DNA of 64,000 nt from Dysgonamonadaceae bacterium. GTDB lineage: Bacteria > Bacteroidota > Bacteroidia > Bacteroidales > Azobacteroidaceae. Location: assembly GCA_031272075.1 (NCBI GenBank), contig JAISUK010000015.1, positions 1 to 64,000 on the forward strand, written 5' to 3'. The notes beneath the pieces were generated by a model, which made no database searches, had not been told where the DNA came from, and was given only the letters and a program-made list of their open reading frames with translations. The position numbers and the translations under genes were made by a program. Of the stretch, positions 52,964 through 61,192 are shown in pieces. How positions within the stretch are numbered: the stretch's first letter is position 1; the number at the start of each line of letters is the position of its first letter.

Positions 52964-52983
52964 AGATTTATGAAGTATTCGTT

Positions 52984-53835
52984 TTATACAAGGCTTTCGC
53001 GATGATATCGCACCAATCCTTCTATCGGACTTTGAATGATGTTTCCGATCTTCATTCGGAACTCCTGCGCCACCTCCGACAGTGCGTTGCGGAAAATCCA
53101 TCCGATAGAACCTACACAGTTGAAAGTGTAGCTGGAATAATCGGGATAGCGGCTCACGATATTGCGGAAAAAGTCGCGAAAAGAATCGCGGATGATGTGT
53201 TGTTCCAGATAGTCGTGTCCGGCAAGCGGGCCTGTCAGGAAACGGGTGAAAGAAGCGCAATAGCTGTTAGGCGTCGGATGCCCGTAAAGCTGGATGATCA
53301 ACTCGTCGTTGGTGAGCCGGTAGGTATCGCGGAAAACTTGTTGTACCGCTTCAGGCATATACCCTCGGATGTATTCGCCGATCAGTTTCTTGCCCATGTA
53401 GGCACCACTGCCCTCATCGCCCAGCAGGAAGCCGAGCGAGTCGATGTAATGGGTGATTTTCTGTCCGTCGTAGATGCAGGAATTGGTGCCCGTGCCGAGG
53501 ATTGCCGCAAAACCGCTGTGACGCCCCAATAATGACCGCGCCGAGCCGACTAAGTCCATCGCAGCCTCTATCGCTGCATTGGGAAATACCGAACGGATGG
53601 CTTTCACCACCACCTCATGGTTGTCGTCATACACGCCTGCACCATAGAAGGCTACCGTCGTGACGGACGACAAGTCAAAATCCGGCGGGAGATTCGGTTG
53701 CAACATCTCCGGCAGTTTGTCGCTGCCGGTGTAGCAGGGGTTGTAACCTTCGGTAGTAAATTCCGTGGTTTTTCCGGCCTCGTCAATCAAGCACCAGGAA
53801 GTCTTGCTTCCGCCGCTGTCAGCAATCAGTATCAT
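52984..53835 (-). CDS. BadF/BadG-type amino sugar kinase (copy 2)
   Basis: 283 residues from the ATG at 53835. I preferred this over the open frame up to 53886 because it overlaps the murQ2 stop as ATGA and starts exactly at the phosphate-1 motif (MILIADSGGSKTSWCLID). FAAILGTGTNSCIYDG and LGFLLGDEGSGAYMGKK complete the ASKHA kinase motifs. It is a paralogue of murK1 (4332-5180) with clear sequence differences throughout. Substrate by context: MurNAc, GlcNAc or a related N-acyl sugar imported by the adjacent permease. Confidence 0.85.
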   Translation of the reverse strand: MILIADSGGSKTSWCLIDEAGKTTEFTTEGYNPCYTGSDKLPEMLQPNLPPDFDLSSVTTVAFYGAGVYDDNHEVVVKAIRSVFPNAAIEAAMDLVGSARSLLGRHSGFAAILGTGTNSCIYDGQKITHYIDSLGFLLGDEGSGAYMGKKLIGEYIRGYMPEAVQQVFRDTYRLTNDELIIQLYGHPTPNSYCASFTRFLTGPLAGHDYLEQHIIRDSFRDFFRNIVSRYPDYSSYTFNCVGSIGWIFRNALSEVAQEFRMKIGNIIQSPIEGLVRYHRESLV

Positions 53836-54653
53836 GACACGTGATTGGTTTGGATGTAATTCATGGATTTTTTTACGTTTCCGCATTTCAGCAGCAACGC
53901 TTTTACCTGCTCGTGATCAGTCAGTCCGGATAATTTCATAATCATATTCACACTGCGTTCCACTACTTTATTGTTGATAAGGCGGACATTCACCATGTTG
54001 TTGTCTTCCACCCTTCCCAGCCTGATCAGTACGGTTGTGCTGATCATGTCGAAAAGCATTTTTTGGGCGGTTCCGCATTTCATGCGTGTACTTCCGGTAA
54101 CGAACTCAGGGCCGGTGATCACTTCCACCGGGTAGTCCGACATGGCTGCAATGGGCGAATTGGGGTTACTGACGATGCATCCGCAGGGAATATGGAATTC
54201 GCGACATTTCTTCAGTCCAGCCAGCACAAACGGCGTTGTGCCGCTGGCGGATATGCCTATCACGAAATCTTTTTCAGTCACTTTGAATGTTTGCATTTGA
54301 TTCCACGCGTCCTCCAGATCGTCTTCCATTTCTTCCAGCGCCAGCACCAGATTTTTTTCGCCGCCTGCAAGAATGACGTTGATGACACCTTCTTCAATGC
54401 CGTAAGTATTCGGCAGTTCGATTTTGTCCAACACCGACAGGCGTCCGCCGCTGCCGCATCCGAGATAAAACATGCGTCCGCCTGCTTTCAACTGTTTTTC
54501 GATTGCGGAGATCATCCTGCTGATGCTCGGCAGTTCCTTTTGGATTGCTAATGCTACTTTCTGATCCTCTGTATTAATATTGGTAATTAACTCATCTATC
54601 GACATCTGTTCCAGATGCCGATAGATGGATGGCTGTTCTGTTATCCTTTCCAT
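53832..54653 (-). CDS. divergent MurQ-like SIS-domain etherase (copy 2)
   Basis: 273 residues, MurQ family. The signature region reads GCGSGGRLSVLDKIELPNTYG where the classic enzyme and copy 1 have GTSGRLGVLDASEIPPTFG. The acidic residue at the DASE position is kept as Glu, and the second Glu is kept in ALEEMEDD. ISASGTTPFVLAGL and TGSTRMKCGTAQK are also kept. Lactyl-ether cleavage is still plausible, but the altered sugar-phosphate loop suggests another substrate or kinetics. The gene is coupled to murK2 by ATGA overlap and lies 50 bp after the ceramidase-like gene, with its own -7 box in that gap. Confidence 0.82.
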   Translation of the reverse strand: MERITEQPSIYRHLEQMSIDELITNINTEDQKVALAIQKELPSISRMISAIEKQLKAGGRMFYLGCGSGGRLSVLDKIELPNTYGIEEGVINVILAGGEKNLVLALEEMEDDLEDAWNQMQTFKVTEKDFVIGISASGTTPFVLAGLKKCREFHIPCGCIVSNPNSPIAAMSDYPVEVITGPEFVTGSTRMKCGTAQKMLFDMISTTVLIRLGRVEDNNMVNVRLINNKVVERSVNMIMKLSGLTDHEQVKALLLKCGNVKKSMNYIQTNHVS

Positions 54654-54672
54654 TAATTTTTGTTATGTACTG

Positions 54673-54680
54673 CAAAGATA
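54673..54680 (-). promoter_or_regulatory. internal -7 box upstream of murQ2
   Basis: TATCTTTG on the minus strand matches TAnnTTTG and lies 19 bp before the murQ2 start. No TTTG is found at the -33 position, so this may be a weak or activated internal promoter for murQ2-murK2-permease. Confidence 0.35.
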
Positions 54681-54703
54681 ATAATTGTTATTGATATTTC
54701 TAG

Positions 54704-56626
54704 TTATTTGATGTTTCGTACTTTATCTATCACCACATTCAATGTGCCTTCCGGGAACTGCGTCGGCTGTCCGTACCAAAAGAAAGATCCATAGCCTTCG
54801 TAATCCCTGGCTTTGATGTGTGGATCGGAAGGCAGGTAGCTGGCGACATCGTTGGTATAACCGATTACCGAAACGGGTTTTTCGGGCCACAGGTTTTTGA
54901 TTGCGAGACCATACTCCGTAGTTGCTTCACGCGAGAGGCCGATCAGTCGCCAGTTGCCGATGTCAAACACCTGGATGTAGACCGGCATTGATGTCGGCAT
55001 GGTGTTCGTAGCATAATAATTCAACATTTTGTCTGCCCAACGAACATCCCGCCCGTGTCCGTCGCTGGGAACACCGCCCGGCGCCGTCTCCATCAGCGGC
55101 AGGTTTTTGTCTCTAAATGCCACGACCTCCTCTTTTGTCCATGGCTGGATGGGAACGCAGATAGAGTCTGTCTTATAACTGATGCTCCCACTGAGCGGAA
55201 CGTTTTTTTTTGCCAATGCCCTCAGCACATCGGCGGCCAACATGCCACCCGATACCTTGAAAGGATGCTTGGGATTGATGTCGCCGGCGCATCCTTGTAA
55301 GAAGATGCTGTTTTCGTAGCCCGTTGTCTGGAGTGTGTCTTTGGCATATCCGGGGAAGTTGGGACTGATGTTGAAATGTCCGGATGAAGGATCCGCATAC
55401 ACCGGATGGCAGCCTGTAAGAAACAACAGGGACTTGTGTTGCTGGTCTTTTGAAGTCACTTGCAACACCTGTACCGCGTTGTCGTAAATCGCCAAATCGT
55501 CGCTCAAACTCCGGTTCCAGCCGATGCCGGTGGTGTCTTGCGCAAACGAGAGATTGGCAGGCAGCATATTGTCGAGCGCTTCCTGGATGGCGCGGACGAT
55601 TCCGGCACGGACTACCTTGTTGAGGTAAGTGCTATCGGGATATTGACATTGGATGCCCCAGGTTTGCCAGTTTTGCGTTACCGGGACATAATGGGTATGT
55701 GAAGCGTTGATCATGATTGCTTCTGCGGGGATGCCCTGTTGTTCTGCAATTTCCTGTTTGATACTCTGTGTGAAAGAATAGTCCAGGCCGCACACGTCCG
55801 CGCCGACAATCACCACTGTTGATTTTCCTTTTTTGATGGCCATTGCCCTGGCCGACATCGTGCCTTCGGTACTGTGTCGGCTCCGATACAGGTGGCCGTC
55901 GGCTGCAAGGGCGTAGAGCTTGTGACGGGCATACAATACCTGCTTGACGTCGATGGTATAGGTTTCGCCGTTCTTATATCCGATGCGTTGCCATTCAGCT
56001 TGGTTGGGTTGGCGTTGCAACAGGTAATTGTCGGCGGTTGCAGCGAAGAGTTTCTCCCCGTCTCCGGTCAGACTGATCACATTTTGGGCGTCACCTTTCT
56101 GCTGCCAAGCGATATTTTTGTCGGAAACTGTTCCTTCCCACAGTTTATTTTTCGCCACTGCATAGAGGTAAGTGCCGGAAGCAGCGATGGCTGTTGCTCC
56201 GTCAAGTCGTCCGACGTTAGCCCATTCTTTCGCCGATGGGTCGGCGGTAGCCAATACGTTGCCGTCAGGTGTTATCGCATACAGGCGGTCGTGGAAAAAT
56301 ACCGCTGAAAGTATCCGAGGAACCTTCCCCGCCGGTTGAGCGGTATTGGGGTCATCGTTTTGCAGCGTTGCATATTCTCCTTTGCTGTTAGCGAAATAGA
56401 GTTGGTCATCGATCGATGCCAATGTGACGGCATCGGGCAATAACCCCAGGTCGTCCCAAGTGATGGTAAACCTGCCCAGCGCAGGTCCGGCGTATCCGGC
56501 CAGGGCTAAAGAAATCGTTTCATCCGTTGGCTCGATGCTTACGGACGAAGTTCCAACCTGATAGGTCGTAGAGCCGCAAGCGCACAATCCAATCGCTATT
56601 CCGATGAGGAATATTGTGTTTTTCAT
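54704..56626 (-). CDS. ceramidase-fold amidohydrolase with inserted beta-propeller
   Basis: 640-residue lipoprotein; signal ends LCAC (about 14-17). The neutral ceramidase-type fold opens at VGTSSVSIEPTDETISLALAGYAGP (about 26-50). It is interrupted by about 200 residues of blade-like repeats (RLYAITPDGNVLATAD, YLYAVAKNKLWEG, KLFAATADNYLLQR, KLYALAADGHLYR), and resumes at SARAMAIKKGKSTVVIVGADVCGLD. NASHTH (about 305-310) and GCHPVYAD hold zinc His residues, NISPNFPG (about 420) the catalytic Ser, and TTEYG and YTNDVASYLP the other active-site residues. The ceramidase C-terminal beta domain seems absent. It should hydrolyse an N-acyl amide; by context this may be an N-acyl sugar or a lactyl-peptide amide, not ceramide. 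Confidence 0.75.
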   Translation of the reverse strand: MKNTIFLIGIAIGLCACGSTTYQVGTSSVSIEPTDETISLALAGYAGPALGRFTITWDDLGLLPDAVTLASIDDQLYFANSKGEYATLQNDDPNTAQPAGKVPRILSAVFFHDRLYAITPDGNVLATADPSAKEWANVGRLDGATAIAASGTYLYAVAKNKLWEGTVSDKNIAWQQKGDAQNVISLTGDGEKLFAATADNYLLQRQPNQAEWQRIGYKNGETYTIDVKQVLYARHKLYALAADGHLYRSRHSTEGTMSARAMAIKKGKSTVVIVGADVCGLDYSFTQSIKQEIAEQQGIPAEAIMINASHTHYVPVTQNWQTWGIQCQYPDSTYLNKVVRAGIVRAIQEALDNMLPANLSFAQDTTGIGWNRSLSDDLAIYDNAVQVLQVTSKDQQHKSLLFLTGCHPVYADPSSGHFNISPNFPGYAKDTLQTTGYENSIFLQGCAGDINPKHPFKVSGGMLAADVLRALAKKNVPLSGSISYKTDSICVPIQPWTKEEVVAFRDKNLPLMETAPGGVPSDGHGRDVRWADKMLNYYATNTMPTSMPVYIQVFDIGNWRLIGLSREATTEYGLAIKNLWPEKPVSVIGYTNDVASYLPSDPHIKARDYEGYGSFFWYGQPTQFPEGTLNVVIDKVRNIK

Positions 56627-56644
56627 ACGTCAATAATTTATTTA

Positions 56645-56720
56645 TTTTTTAAAGGTCGTATGGAACTCGCATGTCATTATTTTCATCAACTTGGATGTTT
56701 GAAAATCATGCTCGTTTCAT
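56645..56720 (-). promoter_or_regulatory. repeated leader element, copy D (upstream of the ceramidase-like gene)
   Basis: Same element, 22 nt after the stop of the DegT-like gene and 18 nt before the ATG at 56626. Its first AUG lies in the context ACGTATGAAACG, the same start context as the downstream genes, which supports translation of the first micro-ORF (MKRA). One T is missing in the final TTTT, so the last micro-ORF runs on by two codons. Confidence 0.7.
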
Positions 56721-56742
56721 ACGTTAATATTTTATTTATTCA

Positions 56743-58086
56743 TTATGTATTCTTCAATTCTTTGGCATATTTCTGGATTTTCCGCATGGCTTCAGCAATC
56801 TGCTCCATGTCGGTTTTTGAACCCAGCAACATGGTTTGGAACATCCACACCACTTCCTCGCTACTCGCTTTGTCGTTATTGGGGCAGTGGTTACGTTCCA
56901 GCCATTCGTTCATCGTCTTTTCACCGTATATTTTCAGGTAATGTTTGTTCTTCGCCAGTCCGGTAACATAATCGTCCTTGTTCATCTGGCCGTAACCGGT
57001 GCCGCAGGGTACGCCTTCTGCATTCATTGCAGCGATAAACTTGTCGAGTTCCATCCCGTCGAAGCGGGTTTTGTCGTACTTGAACATATAGAGGTGATAA
57101 GCGCTGTTGGTGGTGCCTTTGTAGAGCTTGGCAGGGGTGATGCCCGGTATGTCGTTGAGCATTTTGGACAGGTAAGCAGCATTTTCGCTCCGCAGTTTTG
57201 CCTGCGCTTCCAAGCGGGTCATCTGTGCATTCAGGATTGCGGATTGGAACTCGGTAATGCGGACGTTTGTGCCGCGTATGCCTTCGCCCGGCGCACTGAA
57301 AGCGGCGGTATTGGCTCCTTGTCCCTGGTGGTGGAAACTCCGACAACTCTTGAAAAAATTGTCATCCATACAGGAGATAGCGCCCCCTTCACCGCAGTTG
57401 AGATTTTTCGACGCTTGGAAACTGAAAGCGCCGGCAATACCAAACGATCCCACTTTTTTGCCTTTCCACGCGGCCAAGTGAGCTTGACAAGCGTCTTCGA
57501 CGACCGGCAGGTTGTGTTTTTTACCGATTTCCATCACGCGATCTACGTCGAACGGCGAACCGGCAATGTGTACCGGCAACAATGCCGCCGTTTGCGGGGT
57601 AATGGCTTTTTCCATCGCCACAGGGTCAATCTGCATGCTCTCAGGATCGATGTCGACGATGATCGGCAAGGCATAGTGGAGCGTCACTACGTTGTAAGTC
57701 GCAATAAAAGTATAAACCGGCAAAATGACCTCGTCGCCCGGACCAATACCTAATGCGCCTAAGATGGTATAAAGCGCGCTTGTGCCGCTGGTTACGCCCA
57801 GCACATGCGGGACGCCCAACATGGCAGCGTATCCTTGTTCAAATCCCTTGGTAGCGGCAGCGGTTCCCAGTCTGCCCCATTCGCCGCTGTTCAGCACTTC
57901 CATCAGGGCTTTTTCTTCTGTACTGTCTTGTAGCGGCCAACCGGAGAAATCGCCGGGATGCGCTTTCGGTCCGCCCAGCAGCGCCGGTTTGGCAACAGTA
58001 CCGGTACTACAGAAAGAGAGAGATGGCGTTGCTGCTAACCCCACGCCCAAAATGGCGGAGGTTTTTAAAAACTGTCTTTTATCCAT
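56743..58086 (-). CDS. exported DegT/DnrJ/EryC1/StrS-family aminotransferase-like protein
   Basis: 447 residues. Fold-type I PLP enzyme of the sugar aminotransferase family: SGTSALYTILGALGIGPGDEVILPVYTF (about 100-127), the cofactor Asp in VVEDACQAH (about 198), and the PLP Lys in SFQASKNLNCGEGG (about 227). The N-terminus MDKRQFLKTSAILGVGLAATPS is a Tat-like signal (KR in place of RR), which fits export of a folded cofactor enzyme. A Cys at 26 could be a weak lipobox. Periplasmic DegT-type proteins are rarely described. It may act on amino or keto sugars released by the locus, or have become a binding protein. Confidence 0.85.
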   Translation of the reverse strand: MDKRQFLKTSAILGVGLAATPSLSFCSTGTVAKPALLGGPKAHPGDFSGWPLQDSTEEKALMEVLNSGEWGRLGTAAATKGFEQGYAAMLGVPHVLGVTSGTSALYTILGALGIGPGDEVILPVYTFIATYNVVTLHYALPIIVDIDPESMQIDPVAMEKAITPQTAALLPVHIAGSPFDVDRVMEIGKKHNLPVVEDACQAHLAAWKGKKVGSFGIAGAFSFQASKNLNCGEGGAISCMDDNFFKSCRSFHHQGQGANTAAFSAPGEGIRGTNVRITEFQSAILNAQMTRLEAQAKLRSENAAYLSKMLNDIPGITPAKLYKGTTNSAYHLYMFKYDKTRFDGMELDKFIAAMNAEGVPCGTGYGQMNKDDYVTGLAKNKHYLKIYGEKTMNEWLERNHCPNNDKASSEEVVWMFQTMLLGSKTDMEQIAEAMRKIQKYAKELKNT

Positions 58087-58118
58087 GATATTACTAATTA
58101 AATATTAAATATTAATTA

Positions 58119-58138
58119 TACATTTTACATTTTACATT
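58119..58138 (-). repeat. heptanucleotide repeat ATGTAAA upstream of the DegT-like gene
   Basis: About three TACATTT units on the plus strand (ATGTAAA on the gene strand) in the gap between the DUF4998 stop and the DegT-like start. The same heptamer occurs at 17221-17234. Confidence 0.5.
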
Positions 58139-58139
58139 A

Positions 58140-59915
58140 TTAATCAATGTTCCACGACAAATCGGGATTAAAATCATACCGCCACAAATCGCCGTTTGCA
58201 TCTATACACAACAGCGCCGTTCCGCATTTGATGACATCAATATATTTATTCCATCCGCCGCCCAACTTCATGGCGCTGCCCAATACGAAATCGTCGGATA
58301 ATGACGCCATGTATAAATCGCCGACCTGGTCGATGCCCAATACCAAATTGTCGTATGGAACAATTTTCCAGTAGTTTTTGAATCCTGATGCGATGATGGT
58401 GACAAAACCGGTGGTCCACCCATTGGCTGCATTGATGCCTATTCTGCGTAATGCGCCGTCGGTGTTCGTCATGATCAGTGCAAAATCTTTGAACGGCATT
58501 AGCCGGTCGATATTCAAAGATGTCCATCCGCTGCCGACGTATTCGGCAAGCCCAAGTACATTGTAGTTATCATCGATGGTCATGACGTCGACACGCGACT
58601 GATCGTATCGGAAAATCCGGTTATCGGGCAAGTAAAAAATCGAGCTGAAACCTGTCCATCCGCTGGTAATCAGTGTGGGAGCGCCGAATGTATTATCCGC
58701 TCCGGGACGATACAGCCACATGTCGCCTGTTGCATCCACACGCAGCAAGTCGTTCTCGCGGCTAAAGAAGATCCCGTCTTTGTTGGCGCCGAAGCTATAT
58801 ACTTTTTGCGGAACAACGGGGAAACTGATATTGGGAGGCAAGAATGTCTCCTCTACGATGGAATAAGCCCCGTTGCTTTTAAGGATTTTATACTTCAGCG
58901 TCAACTTTTGCTGGTCGGCGGTGTATTTGCTGGCATCGGCGTTCGACAAGGTGTTCAGCAGTCCGTTGTAATAGCCCTCCATGGTTATATCTTCACCTTT
59001 CAACACCAGTCGGAACAAGGTGTTGGCGATGCCGCTGGGGGAATCGGCCACGCGGTTGCAGTCGTAAGCATCGGTAGCGTTCAATACGGCCACTCGGTTC
59101 AGGATTTTGATCAAATCGGTATAGGGGGTGGTGGAGGTCAGTTCCCCGCTGCTGCTGTACTCATAGCGCGTTCCGCTGACTGTATAGACGCAGGTCTGCT
59201 CTTTCCTTGGAGTTGTCACCAGCGTGTCGATGGTGTTGGATTCGAAATACCGGGTGGCGATTTGCAGTAGATCATCCGGATGATTCAGTCGGGCGCCGAC
59301 ATCGGTGATGATGGTCGTTGTGGCGTCGTCGCTGGCATAGACTACCGCTTGCTCACCGGTCGAACGTTTCTTATACGAAACTTTCGTCCCAATGAATCCT
59401 ACGAGGCGCGGCCCCCAGGTAATTTCGATACTGCACGTTTGCGTTTCCTTGTCGTAAGCCAACAGTTTCAATGCGGAGATTGTCCTGTTTTTCAGCGAGG
59501 CGATGTAAGTATCGCCATACGACACACCCTGTGTTGTGGAAAAAATAGACCGTTCTCCGGCTGAATTTCTGTTTACCAGTTCAAAATCATACGTTCCTTC
59601 GGGCAGGTTGTCGATAATGATAGAATCGGCCTGTATGCCTCTTTCGGTTCGCACGAAGTTTTTTACGATGGAGTCCTGCCGGTTATTCCAATAAATCACC
59701 GTCGTTTCAATATTGGGGTCGGCGTTGTAATACCATTTCAACTTGATCCTGCCTTGCCCTGCAAAGGTCTCCAAGCTATCGGTAGCTCCCAGGTAGGTTA
59801 TCTCGCCTTCGTCAACGTATTTTTGATAAAGGTCGTCCATATCGTCGCATCGGCAGAACATGATGGCGATCAGCACCGCTACTGTCCATATAAATGTGTT
59901 TATTATCTTTTTCAT
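58140..59915 (-). CDS. DUF4998 lipoprotein with tachylectin-like propeller
   Basis: 591 residues; lipoprotein signal ends FCRC (about 20-23), followed by DDMDD. The DUF4998 domain (about 25-215) has QGRIKLKWYYNADPNIETTVIYWNN, a fibronectin-like pattern. From about 395 to the end, repeated blades with G(D/N)(M/L)(W/Y)xY and SGWTGF/GSGWTSL/SGFKNYWK/GGGWNKYI recur about every 45-50 residues, like tachylectin-2-type propellers that bind N-acetyl sugars. It is the fourth gene of SusCD locus 2 and is probably a surface glycan-binding protein. A GlcNAc/GalNAc-type ligand would suit the MurQ/MurK genes downstream. Confidence 0.75.
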   Translation of the reverse strand: MKKIINTFIWTVAVLIAIMFCRCDDMDDLYQKYVDEGEITYLGATDSLETFAGQGRIKLKWYYNADPNIETTVIYWNNRQDSIVKNFVRTERGIQADSIIIDNLPEGTYDFELVNRNSAGERSIFSTTQGVSYGDTYIASLKNRTISALKLLAYDKETQTCSIEITWGPRLVGFIGTKVSYKKRSTGEQAVVYASDDATTTIITDVGARLNHPDDLLQIATRYFESNTIDTLVTTPRKEQTCVYTVSGTRYEYSSSGELTSTTPYTDLIKILNRVAVLNATDAYDCNRVADSPSGIANTLFRLVLKGEDITMEGYYNGLLNTLSNADASKYTADQQKLTLKYKILKSNGAYSIVEETFLPPNISFPVVPQKVYSFGANKDGIFFSRENDLLRVDATGDMWLYRPGADNTFGAPTLITSGWTGFSSIFYLPDNRIFRYDQSRVDVMTIDDNYNVLGLAEYVGSGWTSLNIDRLMPFKDFALIMTNTDGALRRIGINAANGWTTGFVTIIASGFKNYWKIVPYDNLVLGIDQVGDLYMASLSDDFVLGSAMKLGGGWNKYIDVIKCGTALLCIDANGDLWRYDFNPDLSWNID

Positions 59916-59925
59916 GATTTACAGG

Positions 59926-61152
59926 TTAATTAATTCGGTTAGATCCAAAGAAACTCAATTCGCCCAACTGCCAATAGTTGTTAGGCACCGGTTTGCCGTC
60001 GGCGGTGGCACGACAGTAGAACCGGATGTAGCGTACGGGCCCCAGTTCCAAAGGCAGCTCCCATTCATCGCCATCGACCGCCCCTCTTTGCCAAATCTCA
60101 TCGTTGGTGGCGCCTTGCAAGTCGAGCCGTTCGCGGATGAAATAACCCAAGTATTCCCAGTCTTCCTTGAAAGTGCCGGTGGGATCTTCGTTGTCTGCCC
60201 AATAGGAAGCAGGCTTGTCGGTATCGAAGACAGCCGAGCCCCAGATTTCAAATTCCGTGATGTTCACATTGCCGTAAACATCCCCCACGATGCCTGATCG
60301 CAGACTTGGCCAGAATTTATACCGACTCAGTTTAAATACCTCTTTGAAATCGAGGGTGAACGAACAGCCTGCCGATCCGGCGATGCAGAGCCAGCCGGTG
60401 GTGCCGATCTTGCCGTCGAAAATATTCGTGAAGACATGGGTAGCGAGAAATTCGGTGGTATTGTCACCGATGGCATACGTCCGCATGTCGCCCCAAGGTT
60501 TGGGTACTTCCATCTCAAACAGCGGGGTAGTGTAGTAATGCGCTGTATCTGAGATGTTTCCCCATTTGTCGCCGATGGTTATCGCAAAATCAGTTTCTAC
60601 CGCATCGTAGCCGCGATAAGAACGTTTGTCCTCCGATAGCGTTGAGAAGTAGATGTCGTCTTTTGTCATCTCGCCGTCTACAAAGGCCATCAGATGGATG
60701 TTGAGTTCGGTATTAGAAATATTTTCCCAACTCATATTCAATCCTCCGAAAGAGGTGGTGAACTCCAAGGATTCTTTCGCAAGGTCAACCAAGCTTTTCA
60801 GCGGTGTAAACGTGATGGTAAGCGGGTCGGAATGGTCTTCCGAGCGATTTTGAGTATAGAGGGTGACAGTGACCGGATCGGTAGTTTTGAAACCCTCCAC
60901 ACGCAGGGAATTATTATAAGCGGAAGAACGTTCCAGGTACGGTTCGCCGTTTCGGGTGTATTCCGCTGTGACACACATGATGTTGGGGTCTTTCGGAATC
61001 GCATAAGTGATGATAGCGCCGCCGTTGATGGGCGTCACCTCGTAGTCGGTGATTGCGGAGGGCTTTACCGTGCCTCCTTTTTCTTCTTCACCACACGCGA
61101 GCACGATGCACGCGAGTGAAAACAATGCCAGAAATATTTTAATATTCTTCAT
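59926..61152 (-). CDS. DUF4959-DUF5126-DUF5000 lipoprotein
   Basis: 408 residues; lipoprotein signal ends VLAC (about 17-20), then GEEEKGG. DUF4959 (about 30-125; GGAIITYAIPKDPNIMCVTAEYT), DUF5126 (about 130-225) and DUF5000 (about 240-405; a discoidin-like fold, FTLDFKEVFKLSRYKFWP, VRYIRFYCRATADG) occur in this order in many third genes of Bacteroidetes SusCD loci. It is expected to bind glycan at the cell surface. It follows susD2 with 40 bp between. Confidence 0.88.
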   Translation of the reverse strand: MKNIKIFLALFSLACIVLACGEEEKGGTVKPSAITDYEVTPINGGAIITYAIPKDPNIMCVTAEYTRNGEPYLERSSAYNNSLRVEGFKTTDPVTVTLYTQNRSEDHSDPLTITFTPLKSLVDLAKESLEFTTSFGGLNMSWENISNTELNIHLMAFVDGEMTKDDIYFSTLSEDKRSYRGYDAVETDFAITIGDKWGNISDTAHYYTTPLFEMEVPKPWGDMRTYAIGDNTTEFLATHVFTNIFDGKIGTTGWLCIAGSAGCSFTLDFKEVFKLSRYKFWPSLRSGIVGDVYGNVNITEFEIWGSAVFDTDKPASYWADNEDPTGTFKEDWEYLGYFIRERLDLQGATNDEIWQRGAVDGDEWELPLELGPVRYIRFYCRATADGKPVPNNYWQLGELSFFGSNRIN

Positions 61153-61192
61153 GATAACATATTATTAGCGTTTGTTTGTTCGTTGTTGTAGC

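Noticed and set aside
54673-54680. Separate operon status of murQ2-murK2-permease
   Set aside because: Only a -7 box is present and the gap to the ceramidase-like gene is 50 bp. Read-through from the SusCD locus remains the simpler model, so the box is listed with low confidence only.
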